Source: Engelhardtia mirabilis (GTDB lineage Bacteria; Planctomycetota; UBA1135; GCA-002686595). Taken from it: a DNA stretch of 64,000 nt. The translations under genes were made by a program, and so were the position numbers. The notes beneath the pieces were generated by a model, which searched no databases, was not told the origin of the DNA, and was given only the letters and a program-made list of their open reading frames with translations. The stretch is from the NCBI RefSeq assembly GCF_007748095.1, contig NZ_CP036287.1:992001-1056000 (forward strand), written 5' to 3'. The stretch's first letter is position 1; each line of letters begins with the position of its first letter. Positions 7,443-16,465 of the stretch are shown piece after piece.

Positions 7443-9686
7443 ATGGCCCGCCGATCCACTGCTTCGAGCGACAGCACGTCATCCGGCGACTCTTCCGGCG
7501 CCCCTTCGGGCGAGTCCTCCGGACCGCCTTCGGGCGATCGGACCGGCGACCTGTTCGGTGATGTGCCGTCCCGCGCGGCCGCGCTGCGCGAAGAGATCCG
7601 TCGCCACGACCGCCTGTACTACCTCGAGTCGGCACCGGTCATCTCGGACGCCGAGTACGACGCCCTGTTCCGTGAGCTGCGCGAGCTGGAACAGGCGAGT
7701 CCATCTCTTGTCTCCGCCGACAGCCCGACACAGAGAGTCGGTGCGCCGCTCCCCGAGGGCTCGGGCTTCGAGAAGGTCGCCCACGAAGTGCCGATGCTGT
7801 CGATCGACAGTCTCTTCGGCGACGACGAGGTGCGTGACTTCGAAGAGAAGATCCTGCGCTACCTGAAGCTGGAGTCCGGCGCAGAGTTGGCCTGGTCGGT
7901 GGAGCCCAAGTTCGACGGGGTCAGCGCCGCCCTGACTTACGTCGACGGCCAACTGGCGCGGGCCTTGACCCGCGGCGACGGGCAGGTCGGGGAAGACGTA
8001 ACCGCCAACGTGCGGACGGTTCGCAACGTCCCGCTGTCACTCGACACCGGCGGGGCACCTGCGCCCACGCTGCTGGAGGTCCGCGGCGAGATGTTGATCG
8101 CTCGTGCGGCCTTCGAGCGCTTCAACCTCGAGCGGGCCGGACGTGGCGAGACCATCCTGGCGAACCCGCGCAATGCGACGTCGGGGGCCATCCGACGCAA
8201 CGATCCCGCCGAGGTGGCGCGCTACCCGCTCGAATTCCACGTCTACGGGGTCGCGCGGCTGGAGGGTGCTCAGTTCGCCACGCATACCGAACTCCTGGCG
8301 GCCCTGCGGGGCTGGGGCCTGCCGGATTCTGGCCACGCCCGCCGAGTCGTCGGACTCGATGCGGCTATCGCCTACCACGACGAACTGGAGGCTCGGCGGT
8401 TCGAGCTGCCCTTCGAGATCGACGGGGTCGTCGCCAAGCTCGACGACCTCGCCCTGCGCGAGCGGCTCGGGCGCACCGCGCGATCGATGCGATGGCAGTA
8501 CGCGCACAAGTTCGCGGCGATGGAGGCGACGACGGTGCTGCGCGCGATCGAGGTCCAGGTCGGGGCCAACGGTCGCCTGACGCCGCGCGCGCACCTGGAC
8601 CCGGTCGAGGTCCTCGGTGTGATCGTGCGTCACGCGACCCTGCACAACGCGGAAGTGGCCAAGGAACTCGGCGCGCGTCCTGGGGACCGCGTCTTCGTGC
8701 GCCGCGCGGGTGACGTGATCCCGCAGGTCACCGGCGTGGCCGAGGCCGCGAAGGGGCGCGCGCCCAAGGGGTGGAAGGACGAGCTGCCCGAGTCTCTCGT
8801 CGAGCATCTCGACGGCGGGCGCACGGCGCCTCGAGCGGGGGTGACCTGGGCCTGGCGGTCGGAGTTTTCGATGCCCGACGTCTGCCCTGCCTGCGGCACC
8901 GCGGCGGTGCGCGAGGGGGCCTATTGGCGCTGCCCGAATCGCTTCGAGTGTCCGCCTCAGTTGGTCGGTCGCCTCGAGACCTTGGTCGGGCGCAGCGCCT
9001 TCGACATCGATGCCCTGGGCACGAAGAAGCTGGCTCAACTGCTCGAGCACGGCTACCTCCACTCTCCGGCAGACGTCTTCCACCTGCAGCCCGAGCCACT
9101 GCTGGAGCTGGAGCGTTGGGGGCAGAAGTCGGTCGAGAACCTCTTCGAGGAACTCGAGAAGCGCCGGCGGATTCCGTTCGATCGATTCCTGGTAGCGCTG
9201 GCCATCGACGAAGTGGGGCCGGCCACCGCCAAGCTCCTTGCGCGCAACTTCAGGGACCTCCAGGCACTGCACGCCGCAAGCGAGGAGGAGCTTCAGCACC
9301 TCGACGGCATCGGCCCCGAGATGGCCCGCAAGATCCGTCTGTGGTTCGAGGACGAACGCAACCAGGCCTTTGTCGCGCGCCTGCTCGAGGGTGGCGTGGT
9401 CGTCCAGCCCTTGGGATCGGCAGCGGGATCCGGGGAACTCTCAGGCAAGCGATTCGTCGTGACCGGAACTCTCGAGTCCCTGTCCCGAGCCGAAGCCAAG
9501 CAGCTGATCGAGGACCTGGGGGGTCAGGTCGTGTCGACGGTCAGCGCCAAGACCGACTACCTGGTGGTGGGGGAGAAGCCTGGCACCAAGGCCAAGAAGG
9601 CCGCCGAGCTGGGCATCCCCTGTCTGGAAGAGGCCGCCTTCTTGGCCCTGGCGGGACGGGAACGAAGCGGGCCCCCGAGAGACTGA
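7443..9686 (+). CDS. ligA: NAD-dependent DNA ligase LigA
   Basis: Seals nicks during replication and repair using NAD+. The 747 residues show the full domain order: NAD-binding Ia segment with YYLESAPVISDAEYD (59-73), adenylation motif with Lys156 in EPKFDG, ANPRNATSGAIRR, OB-fold region (VRRAGDVIPQVTG), four-cysteine zinc finger (CPACGTAAV...CPNRFECP), helix-hairpin-helix repeats (LDGIGPEMARKI), and a C-terminal BRCT domain (GKRFVVTGTLESLSRAEA). The first ~40 residues are a Ser/Gly/Asp/Pro-rich extension absent from most LigA proteins; no internal start near the conserved core looks better. The next gene, an ECF sigma factor, begins 73 nt downstream. Confidence 0.97.
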   Translation: MARRSTASSDSTSSGDSSGAPSGESSGPPSGDRTGDLFGDVPSRAAALREEIRRHDRLYYLESAPVISDAEYDALFRELRELEQASPSLVSADSPTQRVGAPLPEGSGFEKVAHEVPMLSIDSLFGDDEVRDFEEKILRYLKLESGAELAWSVEPKFDGVSAALTYVDGQLARALTRGDGQVGEDVTANVRTVRNVPLSLDTGGAPAPTLLEVRGEMLIARAAFERFNLERAGRGETILANPRNATSGAIRRNDPAEVARYPLEFHVYGVARLEGAQFATHTELLAALRGWGLPDSGHARRVVGLDAAIAYHDELEARRFELPFEIDGVVAKLDDLALRERLGRTARSMRWQYAHKFAAMEATTVLRAIEVQVGANGRLTPRAHLDPVEVLGVIVRHATLHNAEVAKELGARPGDRVFVRRAGDVIPQVTGVAEAAKGRAPKGWKDELPESLVEHLDGGRTAPRAGVTWAWRSEFSMPDVCPACGTAAVREGAYWRCPNRFECPPQLVGRLETLVGRSAFDIDALGTKKLAQLLEHGYLHSPADVFHLQPEPLLELERWGQKSVENLFEELEKRRRIPFDRFLVALAIDEVGPATAKLLARNFRDLQALHAASEEELQHLDGIGPEMARKIRLWFEDERNQAFVARLLEGGVVVQPLGSAAGSGELSGKRFVVTGTLESLSRAEAKQLIEDLGGQVVSTVSAKTDYLVVGEKPGTKAKKAAELGIPCLEEAAFLALAGRERSGPPRD

Positions 9687-9759
9687 TGGGGGCCGGGGTT
9701 CCGGGGCTGCCTGGTCGCTTAGCCTCGGGCCCTCGCTGGAGTAAGCTGACCGACCTCCG

Positions 9760-10500
9760 ATGAGCGAAATCGATCCCGACCGAGAGCCCACGGCCAACAG
9801 TTCCGATGGGCATGGGCCTGAAGGCGATGGACCCGAGGCCGACGACCCCGAGGGCAACGAGAGCCAGGAGTTGCCGCGTCCCGAGGACGTTCAGGGCGAG
9901 GACGTCGAGGAGATGGTCCAGCGCGCCCAGGAGGGTGACGTCGATGCGCTCAACGAGCTCTTCGAGCGCTACTACGGCCTGCTCATCGAGGTCGCCCGCA
10001 AGCGGCTCGGAGCGCGGTTGCGGCAGAAGGAAGAGGCCGACGATCTGGCCCAGACGACCTTCCGCGAGGCCACCCGGGACTTCACTCGCTACCAGTACCG
10101 CGGCGAGGGGTCGCTGCTGCGCTGGCTGATCCAGATCCTCAACAACAAGATCCGGGATCGGGCCGAGTTCTATTCGGCGGGCAAGCGCGACATGTCGCGC
10201 GAGCGCACGATCGACGGCGAGGCGGAGGGCGGGCGCAGGATCGAGCCGCCGAGCGAGGATCTTTCGGTCACCCGGCAGGTCTCCCGTGAGGAGGAGTTCG
10301 GAGTCCTTCGCAAGGCCCTCGAGCAGCTCTCTCCGGAGCACCGCACGGCGATCACCCTGGTCTTCTTCCAGGGCATGACCCTGCGCGAGGCCGGCGAGCG
10401 CATGGACGGGCGGACCGAGGACGCGGTGCGAATGCTCCTGCGGCGGGCGGAGGCTCGCCTCAAGGATCTGGTTGCCGGGCGTCTCGAGACCCCCGACTGA
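9760..10500 (+). CDS. ECF-type RNA polymerase sigma factor
   Basis: A 246-residue sigma-70 family protein. Residues 1-45 are acidic and low-complexity; region 2 follows (VDALNELFERYYGLLIEVARKR and EEADDLAQTTFREA), with a variable linker, then region 4 (LEQLSPEHRTAITLVFFQGMTLREAGERM and TEDAVRMLLRRAEARL). No anti-sigma factor gene is adjacent; downstream is a tRNA. The acidic N-terminal tail could be regulatory, but that is inference. A 13-bp tandem duplication spans the stop codon. The 243 bases between this stop and the tRNA hold nothing else I can identify. Family assignment is firm; regulon unknown. Confidence 0.92.
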   Translation: MSEIDPDREPTANSSDGHGPEGDGPEADDPEGNESQELPRPEDVQGEDVEEMVQRAQEGDVDALNELFERYYGLLIEVARKRLGARLRQKEEADDLAQTTFREATRDFTRYQYRGEGSLLRWLIQILNNKIRDRAEFYSAGKRDMSRERTIDGEAEGGRRIEPPSEDLSVTRQVSREEEFGVLRKALEQLSPEHRTAITLVFFQGMTLREAGERMDGRTEDAVRMLLRRAEARLKDLVAGRLETPD

Positions 10501-10511
10501 GACCCCCGACT
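10486..10511. repeat. 13-bp perfect tandem duplication across a stop codon
   Basis: Two head-to-tail copies of GAGACCCCCGACT (10486-10498 and 10499-10511). The TGA stop of the ECF sigma gene sits at the junction, so the first copy encodes the last residues and the second lies in the 3' untranslated region. It looks like a small replication-slippage event. Confidence 0.85.
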
Positions 10512-10743
10512 GGGCCCCACCTCGACGGCTCGCGGCGACCGCGGTGCTCCGGTCCCCGTCCTTCGTCTCTTGGGTCCTCGCCTCGATCTGGCTCGGATGC
10601 TGGCAATCGATCCCAGGCGCCCTCGCTCTCACGGCTCCGTTGCGGGGCGGACCGCAGGTGCAATCGCCTGCCATCGGGCTCCATCAGTGGACTCTTGCAC
10701 GCCCGCGGGCCGCGCACTATCCTGCGCCGCTCGTCCGTTGAGT

Positions 10744-10819
10744 GGGCCATTAACTCAATTGGTAGAGTGCCATGTTCACAGCGTGGAAGTTGCTGGTTCG
10801 AGTCCAGCATGGCCCACCA
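10744..10819 (+). tRNA. tRNA-Val, anticodon CAC
   Basis: Complete 76-nt cloverleaf with CCA encoded. The 7-bp acceptor stem pairs GGGCCAT with ATGGCCC; the 4-bp D stem is ACTC/GAGT; the anticodon stem CCATG/CGTGG includes one T-G pair; the loop TTCACAG puts CAC at positions 34-36, reading GUG valine codons, the favoured valine codon at this GC content. The variable loop is AAGTT, and the T arm is GCTGG-TTCGAGT-CCAGC. Discriminator base is A, as expected for valine tRNAs. It stands alone with no neighbouring tRNA. Confidence 0.95.
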
Positions 10820-11030
10820 CTCACCACTGCCGCGTCCGCCCGGGCTGCCGAACGACTCCGCAATGCCCGCAGCGTGGCCACTCGGACCCGAGGAGCGGCG
10901 ATCCAGCCTCGAGCAGGGATGTTCGGCTGATCGGATCGGCTTGAAGTGGGCCGGATACGCTCGCTGTCGTATCGGCTGGTGCGTGACACGGACGACGGCC
11001 GTACGTTCAATTCGAGCGCACTCACGGCTC

Positions 11031-11066
11031 TGTGACTTTCACCGCTCGTGTGACTTTCACCGCTCG
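11031..11066. repeat. 18-bp perfect tandem repeat, two copies
   Basis: TGTGACTTTCACCGCTCG occurs twice without spacer (11031-11048, 11049-11066). It lies in the 369-bp gene-free interval between the tRNA and the methyltransferase gene. Each unit contains the imperfect dyad GTGACTTTCAC (GTGA/TCAC flanking CTT), so the array could be an operator or just slippage. I see nothing else in this interval. Confidence 0.85.
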
Positions 11067-11188
11067 ACGGCCACGATCGGCGCCGTGCGGTCGAGTCCCG
11101 GCATCCCTTCGGGAGCTCGGCACCAGAGTCACCATCCGCGAGCGGGCGGCGACCTTGCTCGGCCCAATCTGTCGAAGAGACAAGGTTC

Positions 11189-11998
11189 ATGAGCGATCGC
11201 GAGCGGTACATCCTGGGCACGGACGATCACGAACTGGCGCGGCTGAAGCTGCAGCAGGAGGTCTGGTCCGAAGAGACCGACGGTTGGATCGACCTTCTCG
11301 GACTTCGCCCTGGCGAGCGAGTGCTCGACGCCGGGTGCGGACCGGGTCTGGCCACCGAGCGCCTCCGCCGGGTGACCGGACCGGACGGTCACGTGCTCGC
11401 AGTGGACGGCTCACAGCGCTGGATCGACCATGTCGACGCGCGCGTGGCCGATGAAGGTTGGAGCGACGTCGAGACCCGCTGCGTCGAGCTGGAGCAGCTC
11501 GATATCGAAGGCAGCTACGACGCCGTGTTCATGCGCTGGGTGCTCAGCTTCCCCCGGGATCCAGCCGTGGTCCTGGGGCGTTTGGCAGGCTGCCTCGTGC
11601 CTGGCGGCAGGCTCTTGGCGATCGACTACAACCACGAAGGCGTCTCCCTCTACCCGCGCAGCGCGGGCTTCGATGCGGTGATCCGCGCCACGCGGGCCCT
11701 CTACGTCACCAAGGGCGGCAGCGCCTTCATCGCCGGCCGGTTCCCGGAGCTGTTCGAGGGAGCCGGGCTGCAGCTCGAGAAGTTGCGTCCGACGGTCATC
11801 GCGGGTCGTCCCGGATCGCCGGCGTTCGATTGGGCGGATGCCTTCTTCCCGCACCACGTGGACTTCATGGTGCAGGCCGGGGTGCTCTCGCCGGCCGAAC
11901 GCGAGCTCTTCCTCGCCGAGTGGGCGGAACGTCGGCAGGACCCCGAGGCGACCTTCTACTCGCCCATCGTGGTCGCGGCCCTCGGAACCCGACCCTGA
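11189..11998 (+). CDS. Class I SAM-dependent methyltransferase
   Basis: A 269-residue cytosolic enzyme. The SAM-binding motif I is VLDAGCGPGLATE near residues 46-58; the acidic end of strand 2 is VLAVDGS near residue 73; post-motif signals include YDAVFMRWVLSF and LVPGGRLLAIDYNHEG. The C-terminal third, probably substrate-facing, is Phe- and Trp-containing (FDWADAFFPHHVDF) and I cannot tie it to a known substrate. The fold resembles UbiE/Methyltransf_11 enzymes. No biosynthetic partner is adjacent. Family is firm, substrate unknown. Confidence 0.9.
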   Translation: MSDRERYILGTDDHELARLKLQQEVWSEETDGWIDLLGLRPGERVLDAGCGPGLATERLRRVTGPDGHVLAVDGSQRWIDHVDARVADEGWSDVETRCVELEQLDIEGSYDAVFMRWVLSFPRDPAVVLGRLAGCLVPGGRLLAIDYNHEGVSLYPRSAGFDAVIRATRALYVTKGGSAFIAGRFPELFEGAGLQLEKLRPTVIAGRPGSPAFDWADAFFPHHVDFMVQAGVLSPAERELFLAEWAERRQDPEATFYSPIVVAALGTRP

Positions 11999-12153
11999 CC
12001 CAGGACCCTCGCTCCCGAACGGCGCGTTCGCGCCAGTCGCGGACGCCGCGCCGCCCTTCAGAATCGGCGAGTGCACTGCTGTGACGGACATCGAGGGGTC
12101 GCCTAGTTCGGCGTGGCGGACATCTTGCCGCCTCCTTTCTCGAGGAACCCCAC

Positions 12154-13347
12154 ATGAGATTCCCCACAACCATCTTTCCTGCCGCCTTGGCGCTACTGCC
12201 CCTGTGCCCGGCGCAGGCCCAGGACCTGGTCGTCCCCGCAGGGACCACGGTGCAGTTCGACTCGGCGCTCGGGCTTGCGGTGGACTCGGTCTTGATCGAA
12301 CAAGGCGCCACGGTGCGCGTCTTCGGCTCCGCGCCGCTGCGGATCCTGGCCACCGATCAGATCCGAATCGACGGGACCCTCGACCTGTCGGGCTATGACG
12401 CGCCCGGGGTCGTCCAACTGCAGGGGGCCACCGCGCCGTCGGCGGGAGGTGCCGGTGCAGCCGGAGGCGGATTCGGTGGCGTCGGAAGCTCCGCGACGAA
12501 CTCGGCGACCTTGACCGGCTTGCCCGGGTCCGCCCTCGCTTCGACCTACCCTCGGGGCGGCGAGGGGGGCGAGAGTTCTTTCGCGCCGGGCTCGAATGAC
12601 AACCAGCGGCGCGGAGCGGGCGGCGGTGGTGGGCGACTCGCCCAGGACGCTCTGGCCCAGGGCTTGATGGCCACCGCGGGCAAGCAGGGCTCGCCGTCGG
12701 CCCAGGGAGCCATGAGCTTCATCAATGCCGCGGCCGGGGGTCAGCCGGGTCCGAGCCCCTTCAGTGGATCGACCGACGACGACTTCTTCGGGATCGGCCT
12801 CGACGCTGCCACGGGGCAGTTGGTGCACGGCGAGCTGAGTCAGCCGGCGCCCGGGCGTGGCGGCGGAGCGGGCGGGGACTCGATCGAGTCATCCATCATC
12901 CCCCCGCTGCCCTGGACCCCGTCCAAGGACGCCGTGGGTGGTGGTGGCGGTGGTGGCGGCGGGCTGGGCCTGCTCTCCACCGCGCGACTGATCGTGGGCC
13001 CGTCCGGACGCATCCTGGCCAATGGGGGCGACGGTGCGATGGGCGAGACGGCCAGTGTCTCGAACCCCATCGGTGGCAGCGGCGGTGGCGGATCAGGCGG
13101 GATGCTGCTGATCCAGGCGCGAGAGTTCGACCTGTCCATGGCTGGTCCCGACGCAATCTCGGCGATCGGCGGCAAGGGTGGGGCGGGCATCGGTGACCTC
13201 GTCGCCGGGGGCGACGGCGGTCCGGGCCTGATCCAGTTCCACGTCGAAGGGGACCCGGCGACAGCGATCCTGCTCCCGGTCGGTCTGGGACTGGCGGACC
13301 TGACGGCACCGGACGCCCACGTGCTCCTGCCATTCGCTGGGCTCTGA
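12154..13347 (+). CDS. Secreted glycine-rich protein of unknown function
   Basis: A 397-residue exported protein. The signal peptide MRFPTTIFPAALALLPLCP is followed by a probable cleavage after AQA. Residues 30-100 look like short beta strands describing a surface (VQFDSALGLAVDSVLIEQGATVRV); from about 100 onward the sequence is dominated by Gly-rich loops (GGAGAAGGGFGG, GGGGGGGGGLG) separating hydrophobic strands, a pattern often seen in beta-solenoid or low-complexity surface proteins. No catalytic motif is visible. The start has a good ribosome-binding site (GAGGA at 12142-12146, 7 nt before ATG). Neighbours give no functional clue. It is probably structural or adhesive, which is inference. 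Confidence 0.8.
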   Translation: MRFPTTIFPAALALLPLCPAQAQDLVVPAGTTVQFDSALGLAVDSVLIEQGATVRVFGSAPLRILATDQIRIDGTLDLSGYDAPGVVQLQGATAPSAGGAGAAGGGFGGVGSSATNSATLTGLPGSALASTYPRGGEGGESSFAPGSNDNQRRGAGGGGGRLAQDALAQGLMATAGKQGSPSAQGAMSFINAAAGGQPGPSPFSGSTDDDFFGIGLDAATGQLVHGELSQPAPGRGGGAGGDSIESSIIPPLPWTPSKDAVGGGGGGGGGLGLLSTARLIVGPSGRILANGGDGAMGETASVSNPIGGSGGGGSGGMLLIQAREFDLSMAGPDAISAIGGKGGAGIGDLVAGGDGGPGLIQFHVEGDPATAILLPVGLGLADLTAPDAHVLLPFAGL

Positions 13348-13455
13348 TGCGCGCGGCGCCGGCAGCCCGGGGCTCTGTCCCCGGGCCGCCGGGCACTGGC
13401 AGGCCTTGCCCAGAGCCGCACGGACTTGCGACCGAAGCGGGCTAATCTGATTGGC

Positions 13456-13926
13456 ATGACTGCAGCCAAGAGCCTCCAGGACACCTTCGCGCCGAGCAAC
13501 CGTTGCTTCGGTTGTGGCCCCGCAAACGCACAGGGGCTGCGGATCAAGAGCTTTGTCGAGGGCGACGAGCTGGTCGCGCGCTGGCGCCCGGAAGCCCATC
13601 ACGAGGCCTTCACGGGAATGCTCAACGGCGGCATCTGCGGAGCGCTGCTCGACTGCCACTGCAACTGGGCCGCTGCCCATCACCTCATGGGCGTGCGTGG
13701 CGAACAGGTACCGCCCTGCACCGTGACGGCTGAGTACAAGATCGCGCTCAAGCGGCCCACTCCCACCGACGGCGAACTCGAGCTGCGTGCGCGGGTCGTC
13801 GAAACCGTGGGCGACGACCGAGCGTGGGTCGAGGGCGAGCTGTTGGCGGGGGACAAGGTCACCGCCACCTGCCGTGGTCTGTTCGTCGCGGTGCGCGAGG
13901 GGCATCCCGCGTTCCACCGCTGGTAG
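13456..13926 (+). CDS. PaaI/YigI-like hotdog-fold thioesterase
   Basis: A 156-residue single hotdog domain acting on acyl-CoA or related thioesters. The N-terminal RCFGCGPANAQGLR motif is typical of one PaaI-like branch. The helix-initiating segment is FTGMLNGGICGALLDCHCNWAA, where Asn/Gly line the active site and an Asp is the usual catalytic acid; later strands PPCTVTAEYKIALKRPTP and GLFVAV complete the fold. ATG 13456 was preferred to a TTG 30 nt upstream. It converges on the histidine kinase gene with a 34-bp gap. Substrate is not predictable. Confidence 0.88.
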   Translation: MTAAKSLQDTFAPSNRCFGCGPANAQGLRIKSFVEGDELVARWRPEAHHEAFTGMLNGGICGALLDCHCNWAAAHHLMGVRGEQVPPCTVTAEYKIALKRPTPTDGELELRARVVETVGDDRAWVEGELLAGDKVTATCRGLFVAVREGHPAFHRW

Positions 13927-13960
13927 GCCGGCTTGGATCCCCTCGGACAGGACCAGCGGC

Positions 13961-16291
13961 CTACTCGGCCGCGCGCATCGACGCGGTTCGGCACAGGTTG
14001 ATCAGTTGCGACGAGTTGATCGGCTTGGTCAAGAATTCGTCACAGCCTGCGTCGAAGCAACGCTCGCGGTCGCCGGACATGGCGTGGGCTGTCAGCGCGA
14101 TGATCGGGATTCGGATGCCCGCGGCTCGCAGCTCCCGCATCGCGCCGTAGCCATCGAGTTCCGGCATCTGCATGTCCATCAGGATGACGTCGAATCCGAG
14201 CGCACCCTGGTCTCGTCCGGTCACGGCCTCGACTGCGAGGCGGCCATTCTCGACCGTTTCCACTTCGGCGCCGGCGCGCAGTAGGTGGTGGGAGATCAAG
14301 CGCCGATTGTCGGCGCCGTCTTCTGCGAGCAGGATGCGGTAGCCGGCCAGCGAGTCCTCGACCGGGGTCGGAAGAGCGGCCGAGGGGCTGTCGACGCTCT
14401 TGCGTGGCTCCTGATCGACGAGTTCGATCGCGTGATCAGCCGGAATCGAGAGCTCCAGCCGGAACAGGCTCCCGACCCCCGGGCTCGAGGTCGCTTCGAG
14501 TTGACCCCCGAGGGCCTCCGCCAAGCGCTTCGAGATCGCGAGTCCCAGGCCGGTTCCGCCGAACTCGCGGGTGGTCGTGGAATCCGCCTGCGTGAACGGT
14601 TGGAACAGCCGTTGCAGCTGACCGGCGTCCATGCCGATACCCGTGTCCGCGATCTCGAAGGTGAGCACGCGACGGGTCGGCGAGTACTCGGCGCGCAGCG
14701 TGACGCGCCCCTCGCGCGTGAACTTGATCGCGTTGCCGACCAGGTTGTTCAGGATCTGCCTGATCCGCACCGGATCGCTGGCGAACTCGCGGGGAAGGCC
14801 ACCCGCGAACTCGAGCTGAAGATCGATGCCCCGCTCCTCGGCGCGTGCCTGCATCAGCTCGTAGGCGTCCTCGATCGCCGCGCGCGGCGACATGGCGATG
14901 CGCTCGACCTCGAGCCGGCCGGCTTCGACCTTGGAGATGTCGAGGATGTCGTTGAGGATCGTGAGCAGATGCTCGCCGTTGCGGCGAATGGTTTGAACGT
15001 GGTCGGCGCGCACGCGTGGATCGAGCGCCTGGTCTTTCAACAACTCGGTGAAGCCCAGGATGGCGGTCATCGGCGTGCGGATCTCATGGCTCATGTTGGC
15101 CAAGAAGGCCGACTTGGAGCGACTGGCCTCCTCCGCCGCGGAGCGCGCCTGCTCCAGGGCTTCACGCGCCTCGTGCAAGCTGGTGATGTCGGAGTGCACT
15201 CCAGCCATGCGAATGGGCACGCCGAGTTCGTCGCGCAGCGCTTCTCCCCGCGACCAGATCCAGCGATAGCGTCCATCCTTGTGCTGCATCCTGAACTCGA
15301 CGTCGAAGGGGCGCTGCGACTCGAGGTGGGCGTTGAACGCGGCCCAGGTCGCATCGGCGTCGTCCGGATGGAGAGCGTCGGCGAAGAACTCCATCGACAT
15401 CTCCACTTCGCCCATCTCGTAGCCGAGGATGCCCAGGTAGCGCGGCGAGTAGTAGATGGTGTCGGTGCCGAGGATCCAGTCCCAGTAACCGTCGCTGGAG
15501 CCCTGGACCACGAGGTTCAAGCGCTCCTCGCTCTCTCTCAGTCGGATCTCCGCGTTGCGCTCCTCGGTGACGTCGCGGAGGACGCCGTACAGGCGCCGGG
15601 GCTGGCCGTCGACCAGCTCGACCTTGCCCAGGACGAGAACCCAGATCTCACGGCCCTTGGCCGTGATCAGCGGCAAGTAGACCTCCCAAGGCGATCCGTC
15701 GGCGATGCCCTTGTCCACAGCGGCCTCGATCACCTCGCGGCCGCCGGGTGCGTAGAACGTGATCGCCTCCTTGACCGTGATCGGCCGGCGGTGATTGATC
15801 TCGTGGATGCGGTACACCTCGTCGGACCACCACAGCTCGTCCTTCGGGATGTCCACTTCCCAGCAGCCGATGCCCGCTAGGGATCCCGCCCAACTCGCGC
15901 GCCACTGCTCGAGCGGGCGGCTGCCCCGCTCGAGCTCCGTGCGGCGCACCAGGCAGTGTTCGCTGTCGACGCGCTTGGCGTGGATGCGGATCGAGCGCGG
16001 CATCACGTCTCGATCGCAGAGCAGCACGTGATCGAAGCGCTCCGCCCGTCCGCCGAGCACGTCCCCCAGACCCAGCTCGAGCACGGCTCGGTCGCCCCCG
16101 CTCACCCTCAGGTCGCGCAGGACTGCGGCGACGAGCTGCCCGGCGCCGCGCAGGCCGTCCACCTGGCCGCAGCTCTGCAGCCAAGCGCCATTGCCGCCGA
16201 CGACCCGACGCTCCCCGTCGACCAGGGCCGCAGGTTCATCGAGTGCTTCCAGGCTGAGGCGAGGGCCGGGGATGGGGACCTCTGAACTCAT
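13961..16291 (-). CDS. Hybrid sensor histidine kinase (PAS-PAS-HisKA-HATPase-REC)
   Basis: A 776-residue soluble hybrid kinase with no visible membrane segment. The N-terminal ~110 residues are not recognised. Two PAS domains follow (SLAGIGCWEVDIPKDELWW; ESEERLNLVVQGSSDGYWDW), each with a PAC-like tail. The dimerisation domain carries the phosphorylated His in FLANMSHEIRTPM, followed by the N box (NLVGNAIKF), G1 (DTGIGMD) and G2 (GGTGLGLAISKRL). The C-terminal receiver has its Asp in VILMDMQMPELDG and Lys in FLTKPIN. It probably senses a cytosolic ligand or redox state and passes phosphate on to a separate partner. Start is the ATG at 16291; an upstream in-frame start at 16360 adds 23 unconserved residues. 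Confidence 0.95.
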   Translation of the reverse strand: MSSEVPIPGPRLSLEALDEPAALVDGERRVVGGNGAWLQSCGQVDGLRGAGQLVAAVLRDLRVSGGDRAVLELGLGDVLGGRAERFDHVLLCDRDVMPRSIRIHAKRVDSEHCLVRRTELERGSRPLEQWRASWAGSLAGIGCWEVDIPKDELWWSDEVYRIHEINHRRPITVKEAITFYAPGGREVIEAAVDKGIADGSPWEVYLPLITAKGREIWVLVLGKVELVDGQPRRLYGVLRDVTEERNAEIRLRESEERLNLVVQGSSDGYWDWILGTDTIYYSPRYLGILGYEMGEVEMSMEFFADALHPDDADATWAAFNAHLESQRPFDVEFRMQHKDGRYRWIWSRGEALRDELGVPIRMAGVHSDITSLHEAREALEQARSAAEEASRSKSAFLANMSHEIRTPMTAILGFTELLKDQALDPRVRADHVQTIRRNGEHLLTILNDILDISKVEAGRLEVERIAMSPRAAIEDAYELMQARAEERGIDLQLEFAGGLPREFASDPVRIRQILNNLVGNAIKFTREGRVTLRAEYSPTRRVLTFEIADTGIGMDAGQLQRLFQPFTQADSTTTREFGGTGLGLAISKRLAEALGGQLEATSSPGVGSLFRLELSIPADHAIELVDQEPRKSVDSPSAALPTPVEDSLAGYRILLAEDGADNRRLISHHLLRAGAEVETVENGRLAVEAVTGRDQGALGFDVILMDMQMPELDGYGAMRELRAAGIRIPIIALTAHAMSGDRERCFDAGCDEFLTKPINSSQLINLCRTASMRAAE

Positions 16292-16465
16292 TGGTTGCTC
16301 ATCGGCCGCCCCCGACCCCCGTCTGAGGGCCGAAGACGTCCTTTCTGCCCCACGGCGCATGCCTGGTCGGCCAGCGTCGCCGCTACCCCCGAACGGCAGA
16401 CGGCCGGCGCCCCAGGAGGGGGGCGCCGACCGCGTTGGCCAGGTCGGTCGGTCCGGGCGGTGACT

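Noticed and set aside
10744..10819. tRNA-His reading of the tRNA
   Set aside because: The anticodon on the coding strand is CAC with A73 and no extra 5' G, which fits valine; His would need GTG.
11031..11066. Start of a CRISPR-like array
   Set aside because: Only two 18-bp units with no spacer between and no cas genes.
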